Source: E44-bin32 sp034430615 (GTDB lineage: Bacteria; Chloroflexota; Anaerolineae; Anaerolineales; E44-bin32). Taken from it: 40,808 nucleotides of DNA. The position numbers and the translations under genes were made by a program. Positions 1 through 8,006 of the stretch are shown here, piece after piece (position 1 is the stretch's first letter; each line of letters opens with the position of its first letter). The notes below the pieces were generated by a model that was given only the letters and a program-made list of their open reading frames with translations, did no database searches and was not told the origin of the DNA. The stretch covers positions 1 through 40,808 of the forward strand of contig DAOUEJ010000180.1 in the NCBI GenBank assembly GCA_034430615.1, given 5' to 3'.

Positions 1-640
1 GGTTCACGTTGTAATTGGCAGCAATTGCGCCCAGGGTGTCATTCGCTTCGACTGTGTAGACGACCTTTTCGCAGGCTGCGATAGTGGCTTCTGCCGGAGG
101 CAGTGTAGCCGATGGTTCCGGGGAAGGAGTTGGGGTTGGCTGGGGTATGTTGATGCGCTGCCCGACGGAGAGGATGCTCTGGCTGTTCATGCCTGCATTC
201 AGTTGGAGTATGGACTGGATCGAGACATTGTATCGAACGGCGATAGCCAGCAGCGAGTCGCCTGCATCGACGATGTACTCAAGCGTTGGCAGGGGTGTTG
301 GTGTATAAATCGGAGTTTCGGTCGCAGTAGGCTGCGAGGTGGCTGTATCCGTCGGAGTGGATGTGCTCGTCACCTCGGCTTCTTCCGGGGAGGCGGTGCC
401 CACCCCGCGTGTCGCCAGATAGGTTAGAACTACGGCAAGGATCGTAAATCCCGCCAGGATCACAAGTGCAATCGGCAAGGAAAGCGTGACCTGGGATGAT
501 GCTCGATCGCGCTTCGGACTGATTCGGTCCCGCACAGCGGCGCCACAAACTGAGCAACGTGCAGACCCTTCGCTGAGTTTGGAACCGCAGGTGGCGCACA
601 CCAGGGGCGTATTTCGTTTCGGTTCAGTGGAATCAGTCAT
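1..640 (-). CDS. Zinc-ribbon, single-pass membrane protein with LysM repeats (partial, C-terminus beyond window)
   Basis: The reading frame is open from an ATG at 640 to the left edge of the window, so only 213 residues are visible. Residues 15-32 form a zinc ribbon (C15, C18, C29, C32). A single membrane helix at about 51-77 is followed by a Thr/Pro-rich linker (about 85-120). A full LysM domain covers about 121-166, ending in GQRINIP, and a second LysM begins at about 193 and is cut by the edge. LysM domains bind N-acetylglucosamine polymers such as peptidoglycan, so the C-terminal part is probably extracytoplasmic and the zinc ribbon cytoplasmic. No good Shine-Dalgarno is visible; the start was chosen because the zinc ribbon follows it directly and a good promoter lies upstream. 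The exact cellular role is unknown. Confidence 0.82.
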   Translation of the reverse strand, partial: MTDSTEPKRNTPLVCATCGSKLSEGSARCSVCGAAVRDRISPKRDRASSQVTLSLPIALVILAGFTILAVVLTYLATRGVGTASPEEAEVTSTSTPTDTATSQPTATETPIYTPTPLPTLEYIVDAGDSLLAIAVRYNVSIQSILQLNAGMNSQSILSVGQRINIPQPTPTPSPEPSATLPPAEATIAACEKVVYTVEANDTLGAIAANYNVN

Positions 641-678
641 AGGCGATTGCCAGATCCAGGAGCGTTTCAGGACGACGC

Positions 679-707
679 ATTATACCAGTATGCAATTGAG
701 AGCCCAA
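679..707 (-). promoter_or_regulatory. Sigma-70-type promoter for the LysM gene
   Basis: On the minus strand TTGGGC (702-707) and TATAAT (679-684) are separated by exactly 17 bases, with an extended -10 TGG immediately before TATAAT. It sits in the gap between the HD hydrolase and the LysM gene start at 640, giving a leader of about 30 bases. Confidence 0.6.
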
Positions 708-759
708 GATAGGCGTAGGTGGACATTTTAAACCCCAATTCTGCAGTCATAATCGACCA

Positions 760-1314
760 CTATGCCAGATCCAGAAGGGGGGCAATGCGCTGCATGGATT
801 GCAGCACATTCTCTACATGGGTCCATAGCGGTACGCCCAGATCAGTGGCTCCACGTTCGATCTCATGCCGGTTGACGGCTGCAGCGAAGCGAGCGTTGTC
901 CCATTTCTTTCGGATCGAGCGTACCGAGAGATCCGCAAGTGACTTCGAAGGTCGCACCAGGCAGACCGCAACGATTAAACCGGTTAACTCATCACACGCA
1001 AACAGTGCTTTTTCCATCGCACTTTCACGGTTAACACCCGTGTGGTCTGCATGGCTGAGGATGCAGCGGATGATCGGTTCCGGGACGCTGCGTTCACGCA
1101 GGAGTGGGGCACCTGCCTGAGGATGATCTTCGAGCGTGGGGTGGATCTCCCAGTCGAAATCATGCAGCAGTCCGGCTAGTCCCCAGAGCTCAGCATCTTC
1201 GCCGAAATAGCTAGCGTAATCTTGCATCGCCGCTTCAACAGCGTACATGTGCCTTTTCAGGTTGGCATTTTGAATGAATTCGTCCAGGATGGCTTGGGCT
1301 TGATCGCGTTTCAT
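760..1314 (-). CDS. HD-domain metal-dependent phosphohydrolase
   Basis: A 184-residue single-domain HD protein. The metal-binding pattern is intact: an early His (in KRHMYAVEA), the HD pair in GLLHDFDWE, a His in LSHADHTG, and a later Asp in ACDELTG. Members of this superfamily hydrolyse phosphomonoesters or phosphodiesters, often nucleotides; the substrate here cannot be read from sequence. It resembles the small stand-alone HD hydrolases that bacterial annotations call putative hydrolase. The gene starts 6 bp after the stop of the SanA-like gene and its Shine-Dalgarno AAGGA lies inside the end of that gene, so the two are probably co-transcribed. Catalytic class is fairly sure, biological role is not. 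Confidence 0.82.
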   Translation of the reverse strand: MKRDQAQAILDEFIQNANLKRHMYAVEAAMQDYASYFGEDAELWGLAGLLHDFDWEIHPTLEDHPQAGAPLLRERSVPEPIIRCILSHADHTGVNRESAMEKALFACDELTGLIVAVCLVRPSKSLADLSVRSIRKKWDNARFAAAVNRHEIERGATDLGVPLWTHVENVLQSMQRIAPLLDLA

Positions 1315-1320
1315 GCCGAA

Positions 1321-1944
1321 TCAGGTCCTTAACCTGTCTGAGAAGCAGATCATGCCTGCATCCCACAGTGCCCGAAGCGTTGCGAAGGATTCACGGATAT
1401 TCCAGAATTGCTGTGCCCGGTAGGTCCTCAGGTCTGAGACCGCCCCTTCCGCATCGATCCCGATCGCATCGCAAAGTACGAGCGCACGCGGCAGATGGAA
1501 GCGTTGCGTCACGAGCGTCGCCTGGGTGATCCCGAAAGAATCCCTCGCCCGCAGACAGGTCAGGAAAGTACGGTCACCACCGGGGTCGAGCAGCGCATCC
1601 TCGGGATCGAGGCCCATCTCAACGGCGTAGGCGAGCATCGATTCGGCCTCATTATATCCCGCTTGCTGGGAGGAACCACTGAAGAGTATCTGTTCGACGA
1701 GACCTGCGCGGTAGAGATCCATGGCTGTCTCGATACGATCGGCGAGTACGGTCGTTGGACGACCATCGCGTCGCAGCCCAGCGCCGAATACGATTGCCAC
1801 CGGGCTGTGGGATAGCTGATCAAGTAAGTGGATTTGTCCAGCATAGACCTTATCGATCACCCAGCCAGGCACGATCAAGAGCGAAGCCAATGCCACTCCC
1901 AGGAGCAGGATTTTACGAATGAGTCGGAGGAGAGATTTAATCAT
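1321..1944 (-). CDS. SanA/YdcF-like DUF218 membrane protein
   Basis: A 207-residue protein with one N-terminal membrane helix (about residues 10-30) followed by a DUF218 domain. Typical family features are visible: the AIVFGAGLRRDGRPT strand-loop, the ADRIETAMDLYRAG helix, the FSGSSQQAGYNEAESM loop with conserved Glu, and TLVTQRFHLPRAL. DUF218 proteins such as E. coli SanA affect envelope barrier function and vancomycin tolerance at high temperature, but the biochemical reaction is not established. The gene is divergent from the GntR regulator and followed closely by the HD hydrolase. A TAAAAT box lies only about 6 bases before the ATG, so either the transcript has a very short leader or the promoter lies elsewhere. 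Confidence 0.82.
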   Translation of the reverse strand: MIKSLLRLIRKILLLGVALASLLIVPGWVIDKVYAGQIHLLDQLSHSPVAIVFGAGLRRDGRPTTVLADRIETAMDLYRAGLVEQILFSGSSQQAGYNEAESMLAYAVEMGLDPEDALLDPGGDRTFLTCLRARDSFGITQATLVTQRFHLPRALVLCDAIGIDAEGAVSDLRTYRAQQFWNIRESFATLRALWDAGMICFSDRLRT

Positions 1945-2013
1945 CCGCAGATTTTACCAAAAAGAAATGGTTGCAGTTAAATGAGCCTATCATCTTATAT
2001 TCCCGGACCTTGA

Positions 2014-2042
2014 TTGACGGGCGCCGGGCCCAGTGTTAGACT
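2014..2042 (+). promoter_or_regulatory. Sigma-70 promoter of the GntR-korAB operon
   Basis: TTGACG (2014-2019) and TAGACT (2037-2042) are separated by exactly 17 bases, with an extended -10 TGT before the -10 hexamer. The predicted transcription start falls at about 2049-2050, the first base of the palindrome at 2050-2074. Confidence 0.65.
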
Positions 2043-2049
2043 CTCAATG

Positions 2050-2074
2050 ATCATATTCATATGATGAATATGAT
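2050..2074 (+). promoter_or_regulatory. Perfect 25-bp palindrome, probable GntR operator
   Basis: Two perfect 11-bp arms (first arm ATCATATTCAT) flank a 3-base ATG centre. The site begins at the predicted transcription start and ends 29 bases before the regulator's ATG. The location suits a repressor site that blocks transcription initiation. FadR-subfamily regulators bind short palindromes and are commonly autoregulated; assignment to the adjacent regulator is inference. Confidence 0.6.
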
Positions 2075-2103
2075 GAATGGGGATTGGACAAGGGAGCAAC
2101 TCG

Positions 2104-2847
2104 ATGACGGTCGACCTGGATTCAGAATTCTTGACCTACCTTGCACAGCATGCCTGTGTGCCTGGCACCCAGCTTCCACCACTTGCAGAACTTGCGCAAG
2201 GTCTGGGTTTAAGCATTAGCAAGCTGCGCGAACAGCTCGAGGTGGCTCGTTCGCTGGGTTTCGTGGACGTCCGGCCCCGAGTGGGCATCCAGACCCGGGC
2301 CTATTCACCTGCGCCTGGTTTGAGGACGAGCCTGCGTTACGCTCTGGCGGTCAATCCAGAAATTTTCCGTCAGATCGAAGACCTCCGAGAGCACCTAGAA
2401 TCCTGCTACTGGGAGGGCGCGGTCCGCCAGTTGGAGGCCGCTGATCTCCGTAAGCTTGAGGTTCTAATTGCCCGGGCGTGGCAGAAGCTGCGCGGTACCC
2501 CGATCCAGATTCCACACGAGGAACACCGCGAGCTGCACCTGACGATCTTTTCTAAGCTGGAAAATCCATTTGTGCAGGGTATTCTCGAAGCGTACTGGGA
2601 TGCTTACGAGATGGTTGGGCTGGCGCTCTACACGGATTATCGTTATTTAGAACAGGTCTGGATGGCGCATGAGCAGATGGTCGATGCCATCCTCAAGGGT
2701 GATGCTGCACGCGGGCAGAGTGCCCTGGAGACGCATTTTGAGATCTTGCTGACCAGGCCACAACCTGATCAAAATGCCCATAAGGACCTAGGGGATGAGA
2801 AGGTCCGCATTTCTCAAACTCACACAATAAGGAGTGGTACAGAATGA
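2104..2847 (+). CDS. FadR-type GntR-family transcriptional regulator
   Basis: About 247 residues: an N-terminal winged helix-turn-helix (residues about 1-65, with LPPLAELAQGLGLSISKLRE as the recognition region) and a C-terminal all-helical FCD effector domain (about 80-225). FCD metal/ligand-site histidines are visible in EEHRELHLTIF and in the last helix, ALETHFEIL. The start at 2104 is preferred over the ATG at 2077 because AGGGAG lies 7 bases upstream of it. Its stop overlaps the ATG of korA by 4 bp (ATGA), so it is co-transcribed with the oxidoreductase it probably controls. FCD regulators usually sense organic acids or acyl-CoAs; a 2-oxoacid or its CoA product is a reasonable guess for the ligand here. 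Confidence 0.88.
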   Translation: MTVDLDSEFLTYLAQHACVPGTQLPPLAELAQGLGLSISKLREQLEVARSLGFVDVRPRVGIQTRAYSPAPGLRTSLRYALAVNPEIFRQIEDLREHLESCYWEGAVRQLEAADLRKLEVLIARAWQKLRGTPIQIPHEEHRELHLTIFSKLENPFVQGILEAYWDAYEMVGLALYTDYRYLEQVWMAHEQMVDAILKGDAARGQSALETHFEILLTRPQPDQNAHKDLGDEKVRISQTHTIRSGTE

Positions 2848-4667
2848 CCGAGACGGAAACCAAGCCTATAACCGGGGACGGTGTTCAAGCCATCCTGAAT
2901 GACTTTTCCATGATCGTGGCTACCGTAAATGGATCCGGAAGCCAGACTGCTAACATGGCCTTGATCCGGGCACTATTCCGGATGGGGATCCCCGTGAGCG
3001 GGAAAAACCTTTTCCCATCCAATATCCAGGGTTTACCAACTTGGTTTACCATTCGGGCCAGCCGGGAAGGGTATACGGCGCGCCGTGAAGCAGTCGAAGT
3101 GCTTGTTGGCATAAACCAAACTACCTTCCTCGAAGACGTAGAGGGCCTTGTTGAGGGAGGTGTGTGTTTCTACCCCGATCATTTCTCGAAGCCTGATATA
3201 CGCAGTGATGTGACCTTCTATCGTATGCCCGTGAACCAGATCATCAAAGACGTTGAACCGCCTCGTGATCTGCGTGAGTACATGAGCAACATGGTCTACG
3301 TTGGTATCGTCTCCGAGAAACTTGGAATCGAAATCGAGGCCGTACGGGATGCGCTTGACACCCATTTCCAGGGTAAAACCAAGGCGGTTGACTTAAATAT
3401 GCAGGTCGTCAAAGCCGCCGCCGAGTGGTCTCGTGCATACTTACCAAAGGCCGATCCTTATCTGGTCGAGCGTGACAACCAAACGCAGGGCAAGATCATC
3501 ATGGATGGAAATACCGCCGGTGCCCTGGGTGCGATTTACGGCGGTGTAAGCTTTACCGCCTGGTACCCGATCACGCCGGCATCGAGCCTTGCCGATGCGC
3601 TCATCGCCAATCTTCCGCTGTTGCGGAAGGACGAAGCGACGGGGAAGCAAACCTATGCAGTGCTGCAGGCCGAGGATGAGCTTGCCGCGATCGGGATGGC
3701 GATTGGTGCAGGATGGGCTGGCGCCCGCTCGATGACCTCGACCTCCGGTCCCGGTATTTCGCTCATGGCTGAGTTCAGTGGCCTGGCCTATTTTGCGGAG
3801 ATCCCGGTCGTTATCTGGGATGTCCAGCGCATGGGCCCCAGCACGGGTATGCCAACCCGCACATCTCAAGGCGACATCCTGTTTGTACGTTTTCTCGGGG
3901 CTGGCGACACCGAACAAATCTTGCTCCTTCCGGGAAACATCGCAGAGTGCTTTGAGTTCGGGTGGCGGGGGTTCGATCTCGCCGAACGTTTGCAGGCTCC
4001 GATCTTTATCCTGAGTGATCTCGACCTTGGGATGAACCTGTGGATGTCAGAGCCCTTCGAGTATCCGGACCAACCGATGGATCGGGGTAAAGTGCTCACC
4101 GCAGAGGACCTGGAAAAAATCGATGACTTTGCCCGTTACCGCGATGTGGATGGTGATGGGATTACATACCGTACTCTCCCAGGAACGGATCACCCTAAAG
4201 CAGCCTACTTAACCCGTGGAACTAGCAAGGACGAGCATGCCTTTTATAGCGAACGTCCTGAGGATTATGAGCGAAACATGGAGCGCCTGGCGAGGAAGTT
4301 GGAAACCGCTCGTGGCATGCTTCCCCAACCTGTAATTGAGCAGTCTGGTAACACCATCGGACTAATCAGCTTTGGTTCAACCGATCCAGCGGTTCAAGAG
4401 GCACGTGATCGATTGGAGGAAGTGGGGATCGAGACAGACTATATGCGCCTGCGCGCCATCCCATTTTCTCCCCGGGTAAGTGATTTTATCCGTGAGCATG
4501 AGCGAGTTTATGTCATTGAAATGAACCACCATGGACAGATGCAAAAACTGCTCCAACTCGAAGTGCCGGAGCAAGCCGCTAAATTGGTGTCTCTGACGCA
4601 CAATAATGGGCTTCCGCTCTCAGCCCGTTGGATAACTGCACAGGTAGCAAGCCAGGAGGGTAAGTAG
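2844..4667 (+). CDS. korA: 2-oxoacid:ferredoxin oxidoreductase, fused gamma-alpha subunit
   Basis: A 607-residue subunit. The N-terminal ~190 residues are the gamma domain (VNGSGSQTANMALIRAL). From about residue 215 follows the alpha pyrimidine-binding domain with the signatures WYPITPASSLADAL, EDELAAIGMAIGAGWAGAR and TSTSGPGISLM. The C-terminal transketolase-like domain III is at about 490-600. Gamma-alpha fusions paired with a beta subunit and no ferredoxin subunit are the two-subunit KorAB class known from mycobacteria and many other bacteria. They interconvert 2-oxoglutarate (or another 2-oxoacid), CoA, oxidised ferredoxin and acyl-CoA, CO2, reduced ferredoxin. The gene overlaps the upstream regulator by 4 bp and korB begins 2 bp after it. 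Substrate specificity is not readable; 2-oxoglutarate is the usual one for this architecture. Confidence 0.9.
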   Translation: MTETETKPITGDGVQAILNDFSMIVATVNGSGSQTANMALIRALFRMGIPVSGKNLFPSNIQGLPTWFTIRASREGYTARREAVEVLVGINQTTFLEDVEGLVEGGVCFYPDHFSKPDIRSDVTFYRMPVNQIIKDVEPPRDLREYMSNMVYVGIVSEKLGIEIEAVRDALDTHFQGKTKAVDLNMQVVKAAAEWSRAYLPKADPYLVERDNQTQGKIIMDGNTAGALGAIYGGVSFTAWYPITPASSLADALIANLPLLRKDEATGKQTYAVLQAEDELAAIGMAIGAGWAGARSMTSTSGPGISLMAEFSGLAYFAEIPVVIWDVQRMGPSTGMPTRTSQGDILFVRFLGAGDTEQILLLPGNIAECFEFGWRGFDLAERLQAPIFILSDLDLGMNLWMSEPFEYPDQPMDRGKVLTAEDLEKIDDFARYRDVDGDGITYRTLPGTDHPKAAYLTRGTSKDEHAFYSERPEDYERNMERLARKLETARGMLPQPVIEQSGNTIGLISFGSTDPAVQEARDRLEEVGIETDYMRLRAIPFSPRVSDFIREHERVYVIEMNHHGQMQKLLQLEVPEQAAKLVSLTHNNGLPLSARWITAQVASQEGK

Positions 4668-4669
4668 CG

Positions 4670-5722
4670 ATGATGGAGAATGTAGACCAGCAGGTAGGCA
4701 CTTCGAAGAACGGTAACCGCATCGGTCTGGAAAAGGCTGACTACCGTGGGCGTGAGACAACACTGTGCCAGGGGTGCGGCCACAATTCGATCTCAAGCCA
4801 GATCATCACAGCTTGTTACGAGATGTCGATACAACCCGAGCACGTTATCAAGATGTCAGGCATCGGGTGTTCGAGTAAAAGCCCAGCCTACTTTCTTAGC
4901 CGTTCACATGGCCTGAATGCACTGCATGGCCGGATGCCGGCGACTGCCACCGGGGCAGTTATGGCAAACACCAGCCTGAAGGCGATCGGTGTTTCCGGGG
5001 ACGGCGACACCGCCAGTATAGGCCTGGGACACTTCAAGCACCTCGTCCGGCGCAACATGCCCATGACCTACATCATCGAGAATAACGGTGTTTATGGTCT
5101 GACGAAAGGGCAGTTCTCCGCCACGGCGGATAAGGGCCAGGAATTAAAGAAGGTCGGGGTAAACCCATTCATGCCGGTGGACATCTGCATGGAGGCGCTC
5201 ATTTCCAATGCGGGATTTGTCGCTCGCTCCTTTGCCGGTGATCCGAAGCAAGTAAAGGAACTGCTCAAAGCGGCACTCAGTTTCAATGGTACGGCCATCC
5301 TCGACATCATCAGCCCATGTGTCACATTCAACAACCGGGGTGAATCCACCAAGAGCTACTCTTGGGGACGCATCCATGAGTATCCACTCCACGACGTGAC
5401 ATGGGTGCCAGAGCGTGAGGAGATTCGGGTGGAATATGACCCGGGGAAGGTGATCGACGTGGTGATGCATGACGGTTCCCAGTTGGTGCTGAAGAAGCTT
5501 GAGAGTGACTACAATCCGACCGATCGTATGGCTGCCCTGAGAATGCTCGAGGAGACCTGCTGTGGGGGTGTGTTGGTCACAGGTTTGATCTATATCAACA
5601 ATGAGCAACCGCCTCTCGATGAGATCGAGAATCTGGTCGAGACTCCACTCAGCCGACTGACCGAGGCAGAACTGCGCCCTTCCCGGGAAAGCCTGCAGAG
5701 CCTGTTGGAGCGCTATCGCTGA
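4670..5722 (+). CDS. korB: 2-oxoacid:ferredoxin oxidoreductase, beta subunit
   Basis: A 350-residue thiamine diphosphate- and [4Fe-4S]-binding subunit. Cysteines for the cluster lie in LCQGCGHN and SGIGCSSKSP, with a further Cys in the C-terminal part. The TPP/Mg motif is SGDGDTASIGLGHF followed by IENNGVYGLTKGQ, which is the classic GDGD...N-x-Y-GxTxGQ pattern. It is the catalytic partner of the preceding gamma-alpha subunit. The protein carries a C-terminal extension of about 60 residues past the usual domain, as in other members of the two-subunit class. No ferredoxin subunit is encoded next to it, so electrons probably go to a free ferredoxin. Confidence 0.9.
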   Translation: MMENVDQQVGTSKNGNRIGLEKADYRGRETTLCQGCGHNSISSQIITACYEMSIQPEHVIKMSGIGCSSKSPAYFLSRSHGLNALHGRMPATATGAVMANTSLKAIGVSGDGDTASIGLGHFKHLVRRNMPMTYIIENNGVYGLTKGQFSATADKGQELKKVGVNPFMPVDICMEALISNAGFVARSFAGDPKQVKELLKAALSFNGTAILDIISPCVTFNNRGESTKSYSWGRIHEYPLHDVTWVPEREEIRVEYDPGKVIDVVMHDGSQLVLKKLESDYNPTDRMAALRMLEETCCGGVLVTGLIYINNEQPPLDEIENLVETPLSRLTEAELRPSRESLQSLLERYR

Positions 5723-5790
5723 GGCGTTGACGAAAAGTGCATCCGATATCACGGCTAGCTCGCTCTCCAGCATACCTGGCGTAAGTGTTT

Positions 5791-6726
5791 ATGGATCGAA
5801 GCGTGGGTGGAGGAGCTCAGGCTCACTTGACGGCATTGGGGATCACGGCCGGTCTCGCCGCGGCCAGTATCTGGGGCGGGATGTACGTTGTGAGCAAGGT
5901 CGTGCTCGAAGTCATCCCAGCATTCACTTTGATCACGCTTCGTCTGATCCTGGGAGCAGTCTCACTGCTGGTCGTCCTTGCCCTGCGTGGGGGTATAAAG
6001 CCTGACCTGCGGTCCCTATCCGGAGCGGTCGGCATCGGTATCATCGGCTACGGGGCTTCCCTCGGTCTGCAGTTCATCGGAACACATCTCTCAACTGCAG
6101 TGAATGCATCCCTGGTTACCTCTGCCTCACCCCTCTTCATCTTCTTCTTCGGGGTCGTACTGCTTGGTGAGAAACCAACTCTGAGACGTATAGGTGCGCT
6201 GGTCCTTGCTTTCCTGGGAGTCGTCGCCGTCATCGATCCGCGTCAGGTCATCATGGGGACCGAGGTCGCGCTTGGTAACTTGATCTTGCTCGGCGCTGCA
6301 TTGACATGGGGCCTGTATTCGGTCCTTGTAAAACGCATAAGCATACGAATCGGAATTCTGGAGTTCAGCGTGCTTGCCTTCCTGGGCGGGCTGGTCTTGA
6401 GCTTGCCAATCACCTTCCTCAACGATGACCCAGGCTGGATCCAATCGATGACTTCCGGGTTATGGCTTGGAGTTCTCTACCTGGGCGTTGTCTCAACCGG
6501 GCTTGCGATGTATCTTTGGAATTATTCACTTGCAGTTCTGGACGCCGGCCTTGTATCGCTCCTTTTCTTCGCACAGCCTATCGTGGGAACAGTTCTGGGA
6601 GCCCTGCTTCTGGGTGAAAAGCTGACCTCAGGATTTTGGCTGGGAGCATTGTTGATCGGTGGTGGGCTAATGCTGGTTACGCGTTCTGAATGGGCAAGAG
6701 ACCACAGCCGGATTGGAAATTCATAA
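5791..6726 (+). CDS. EamA-family (DMT superfamily) transporter
   Basis: About 311 residues with ten predicted membrane helices in two EamA repeats; the first starts at LGITAGLAAASIWGGMYVVS and the second at GNLILLGAALTWGLYSVLVK. The motif FFGVVLLGEKPTLRRIGA and its repeat GTVLGALLLGEKLTSGFW are characteristic of this drug/metabolite transporter family. Substrates range over amino acids, nucleotide precursors and other small metabolites and cannot be assigned. An in-frame GTG lies two codons upstream at 5785; neither start has a strong ribosome site. It follows korB after 68 bp and precedes the membrane protein by 17 bp, so it may be read through from the GntR promoter. Confidence 0.85.
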   Translation: MDRSVGGGAQAHLTALGITAGLAAASIWGGMYVVSKVVLEVIPAFTLITLRLILGAVSLLVVLALRGGIKPDLRSLSGAVGIGIIGYGASLGLQFIGTHLSTAVNASLVTSASPLFIFFFGVVLLGEKPTLRRIGALVLAFLGVVAVIDPRQVIMGTEVALGNLILLGAALTWGLYSVLVKRISIRIGILEFSVLAFLGGLVLSLPITFLNDDPGWIQSMTSGLWLGVLYLGVVSTGLAMYLWNYSLAVLDAGLVSLLFFAQPIVGTVLGALLLGEKLTSGFWLGALLIGGGLMLVTRSEWARDHSRIGNS

Positions 6727-6743
6727 CCGAGCAGGAGAAACGA

Positions 6744-7940
6744 ATGAAGCAGGGTAATGGCTGCCTGAGCAGGATTGCATTATCGCTAGCATTCTTGGCG
6801 GTTGGGATCATGGTCCTTACGCTGCCTATTGCGCTGGCAGGACGTGATCTGGCACAGATTATTTTTCAACCCGATGCGCTAACCCAGGTCTTGAAAAACC
6901 AGGTTCTTGATTCAGGTCTAATTGGCGATCGCCTGCGTGAGACTTTCGTTTCCGATCAGTGGATGGATGCCTTGGGCGCGGAAGGGAGTGAATTACGGCC
7001 TGTATTCAAGCATCTCTCTCCATCGGAGCGCGAGGAAATTCTGGCACTTGCACTTCCTGAAGGCTGGCTGCAGGCACAAGTCGAACGGATGATTCGTGGG
7101 TTCTATGCTTGGGTCGATTCCGACCAAACCCTACCGCGAGTCGGCCTGGATATGACACCTGTGAAGGCTCACTTGCTGCGCGGCGGGATTGATGCCATGG
7201 TGGAAATCCTGATGGATTCCTGGCCGTCCTGCACGGATGAGCAGGCCGCACAGTTGGGTCAGGAGATCCTGCGTGCCGGCACGCTACCTGAATCTTTTTG
7301 CGAACCTTCGGAACCGCTGCGTAGCCAACTTGCGCTTGTGGCCGCAAGCTCCCTGAAGGAGCAAGTAGACCAGATCCCGAATTTCGCTCCGTTTCTCGAG
7401 AGCACCAACACGAGTGAAGCTGTACAGATGAAGGAGCAACTGCGCTTCCTGAGGGCGATCATGTTGTGGGGATGGTTCCTTCCGCTCTCGCTGCTAGGGT
7501 TTGTCATGGCCCTGGCAATCCGGAGTAGGGAGGACTTACAAAGGTGGTGGAGTCTGCCGCTGCTTCTCAGTGGAGCAGCAACTTTCATCTGGGCATTGAT
7601 CGGATCAGCTTCCCGACTTCGTGTTGCACGCAACATCAGCCAGGGGGTGGCAGGGGAGGGTGCACTGCTCCAATCTGCTGTGCAAGCTGGTTTCGACGGC
7701 ATCCTGAAGGAGGCGTTGGGATCGCTGTATGTTCAATCCTTTGTGCTGATCGCGGCGGGAGCTGCGATCTGGTTTGGGCTACGACTGCTTCGATCGAAGA
7801 CTACTCCCGCATCGAGTGCAGCGGCCACGGCAGAACTATCCACCCCACTCGCAGCAGAACCTCCACCGGTGAGGCCGATCCATGAGGATGCTGCTGAGCA
7901 GGACGAACCAGCTGATCCGCCATCGGGTATCTTCGGGTAG
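6744..7940 (+). CDS. Multi-pass membrane protein of unknown function
   Basis: About 398 residues. The ATG at 6744 is preferred over an upstream in-frame start at 6690 because AGGAG lies 6 bases before it and it begins just after the transporter's stop. A membrane helix at about residues 10-34 (LSLAFLAVGIMVLTLPIALA) is followed by a roughly 220-residue extracytoplasmic domain rich in Leu, Glu and Asp, with a Cys pair (SWPSC, PESFC). Three helices follow (about 245-268, 278-300, 325-350), and then a Pro/Ala/Glu-rich cytoplasmic tail. I do not recognise a family with an assigned function. Tight spacing to the EamA gene suggests the same transcript. Confidence 0.75.
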   Translation: MKQGNGCLSRIALSLAFLAVGIMVLTLPIALAGRDLAQIIFQPDALTQVLKNQVLDSGLIGDRLRETFVSDQWMDALGAEGSELRPVFKHLSPSEREEILALALPEGWLQAQVERMIRGFYAWVDSDQTLPRVGLDMTPVKAHLLRGGIDAMVEILMDSWPSCTDEQAAQLGQEILRAGTLPESFCEPSEPLRSQLALVAASSLKEQVDQIPNFAPFLESTNTSEAVQMKEQLRFLRAIMLWGWFLPLSLLGFVMALAIRSREDLQRWWSLPLLLSGAATFIWALIGSASRLRVARNISQGVAGEGALLQSAVQAGFDGILKEALGSLYVQSFVLIAAGAAIWFGLRLLRSKTTPASSAAATAELSTPLAAEPPPVRPIHEDAAEQDEPADPPSGIFG

Positions 7941-7975
7941 ATGCTGCAATTAAAATAATATACGTTATAGCTCTG

Positions 7976-8006
7976 CTCACCCGGCTTGCATCTATGCCGG
8001 GATGAG
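7976..8006 (-). terminator. Candidate hairpin between convergent genes
   Basis: A 10-bp stem with one bulged base (CTCACCCGGC against GCCGGGATGAG) encloses a 10-base loop. It overlaps the stop of the PrpD-like gene. On the minus strand an AT-rich stretch follows about 5-20 bases later, but no T-run directly abuts the stem, so intrinsic termination is only possible. Confidence 0.35.

Noticed and set aside
5144..5773. 209-residue open frame on the minus strand across korB
   Set aside because: Antisense to a clearly conserved TPP-binding subunit; the translation shows no family features.
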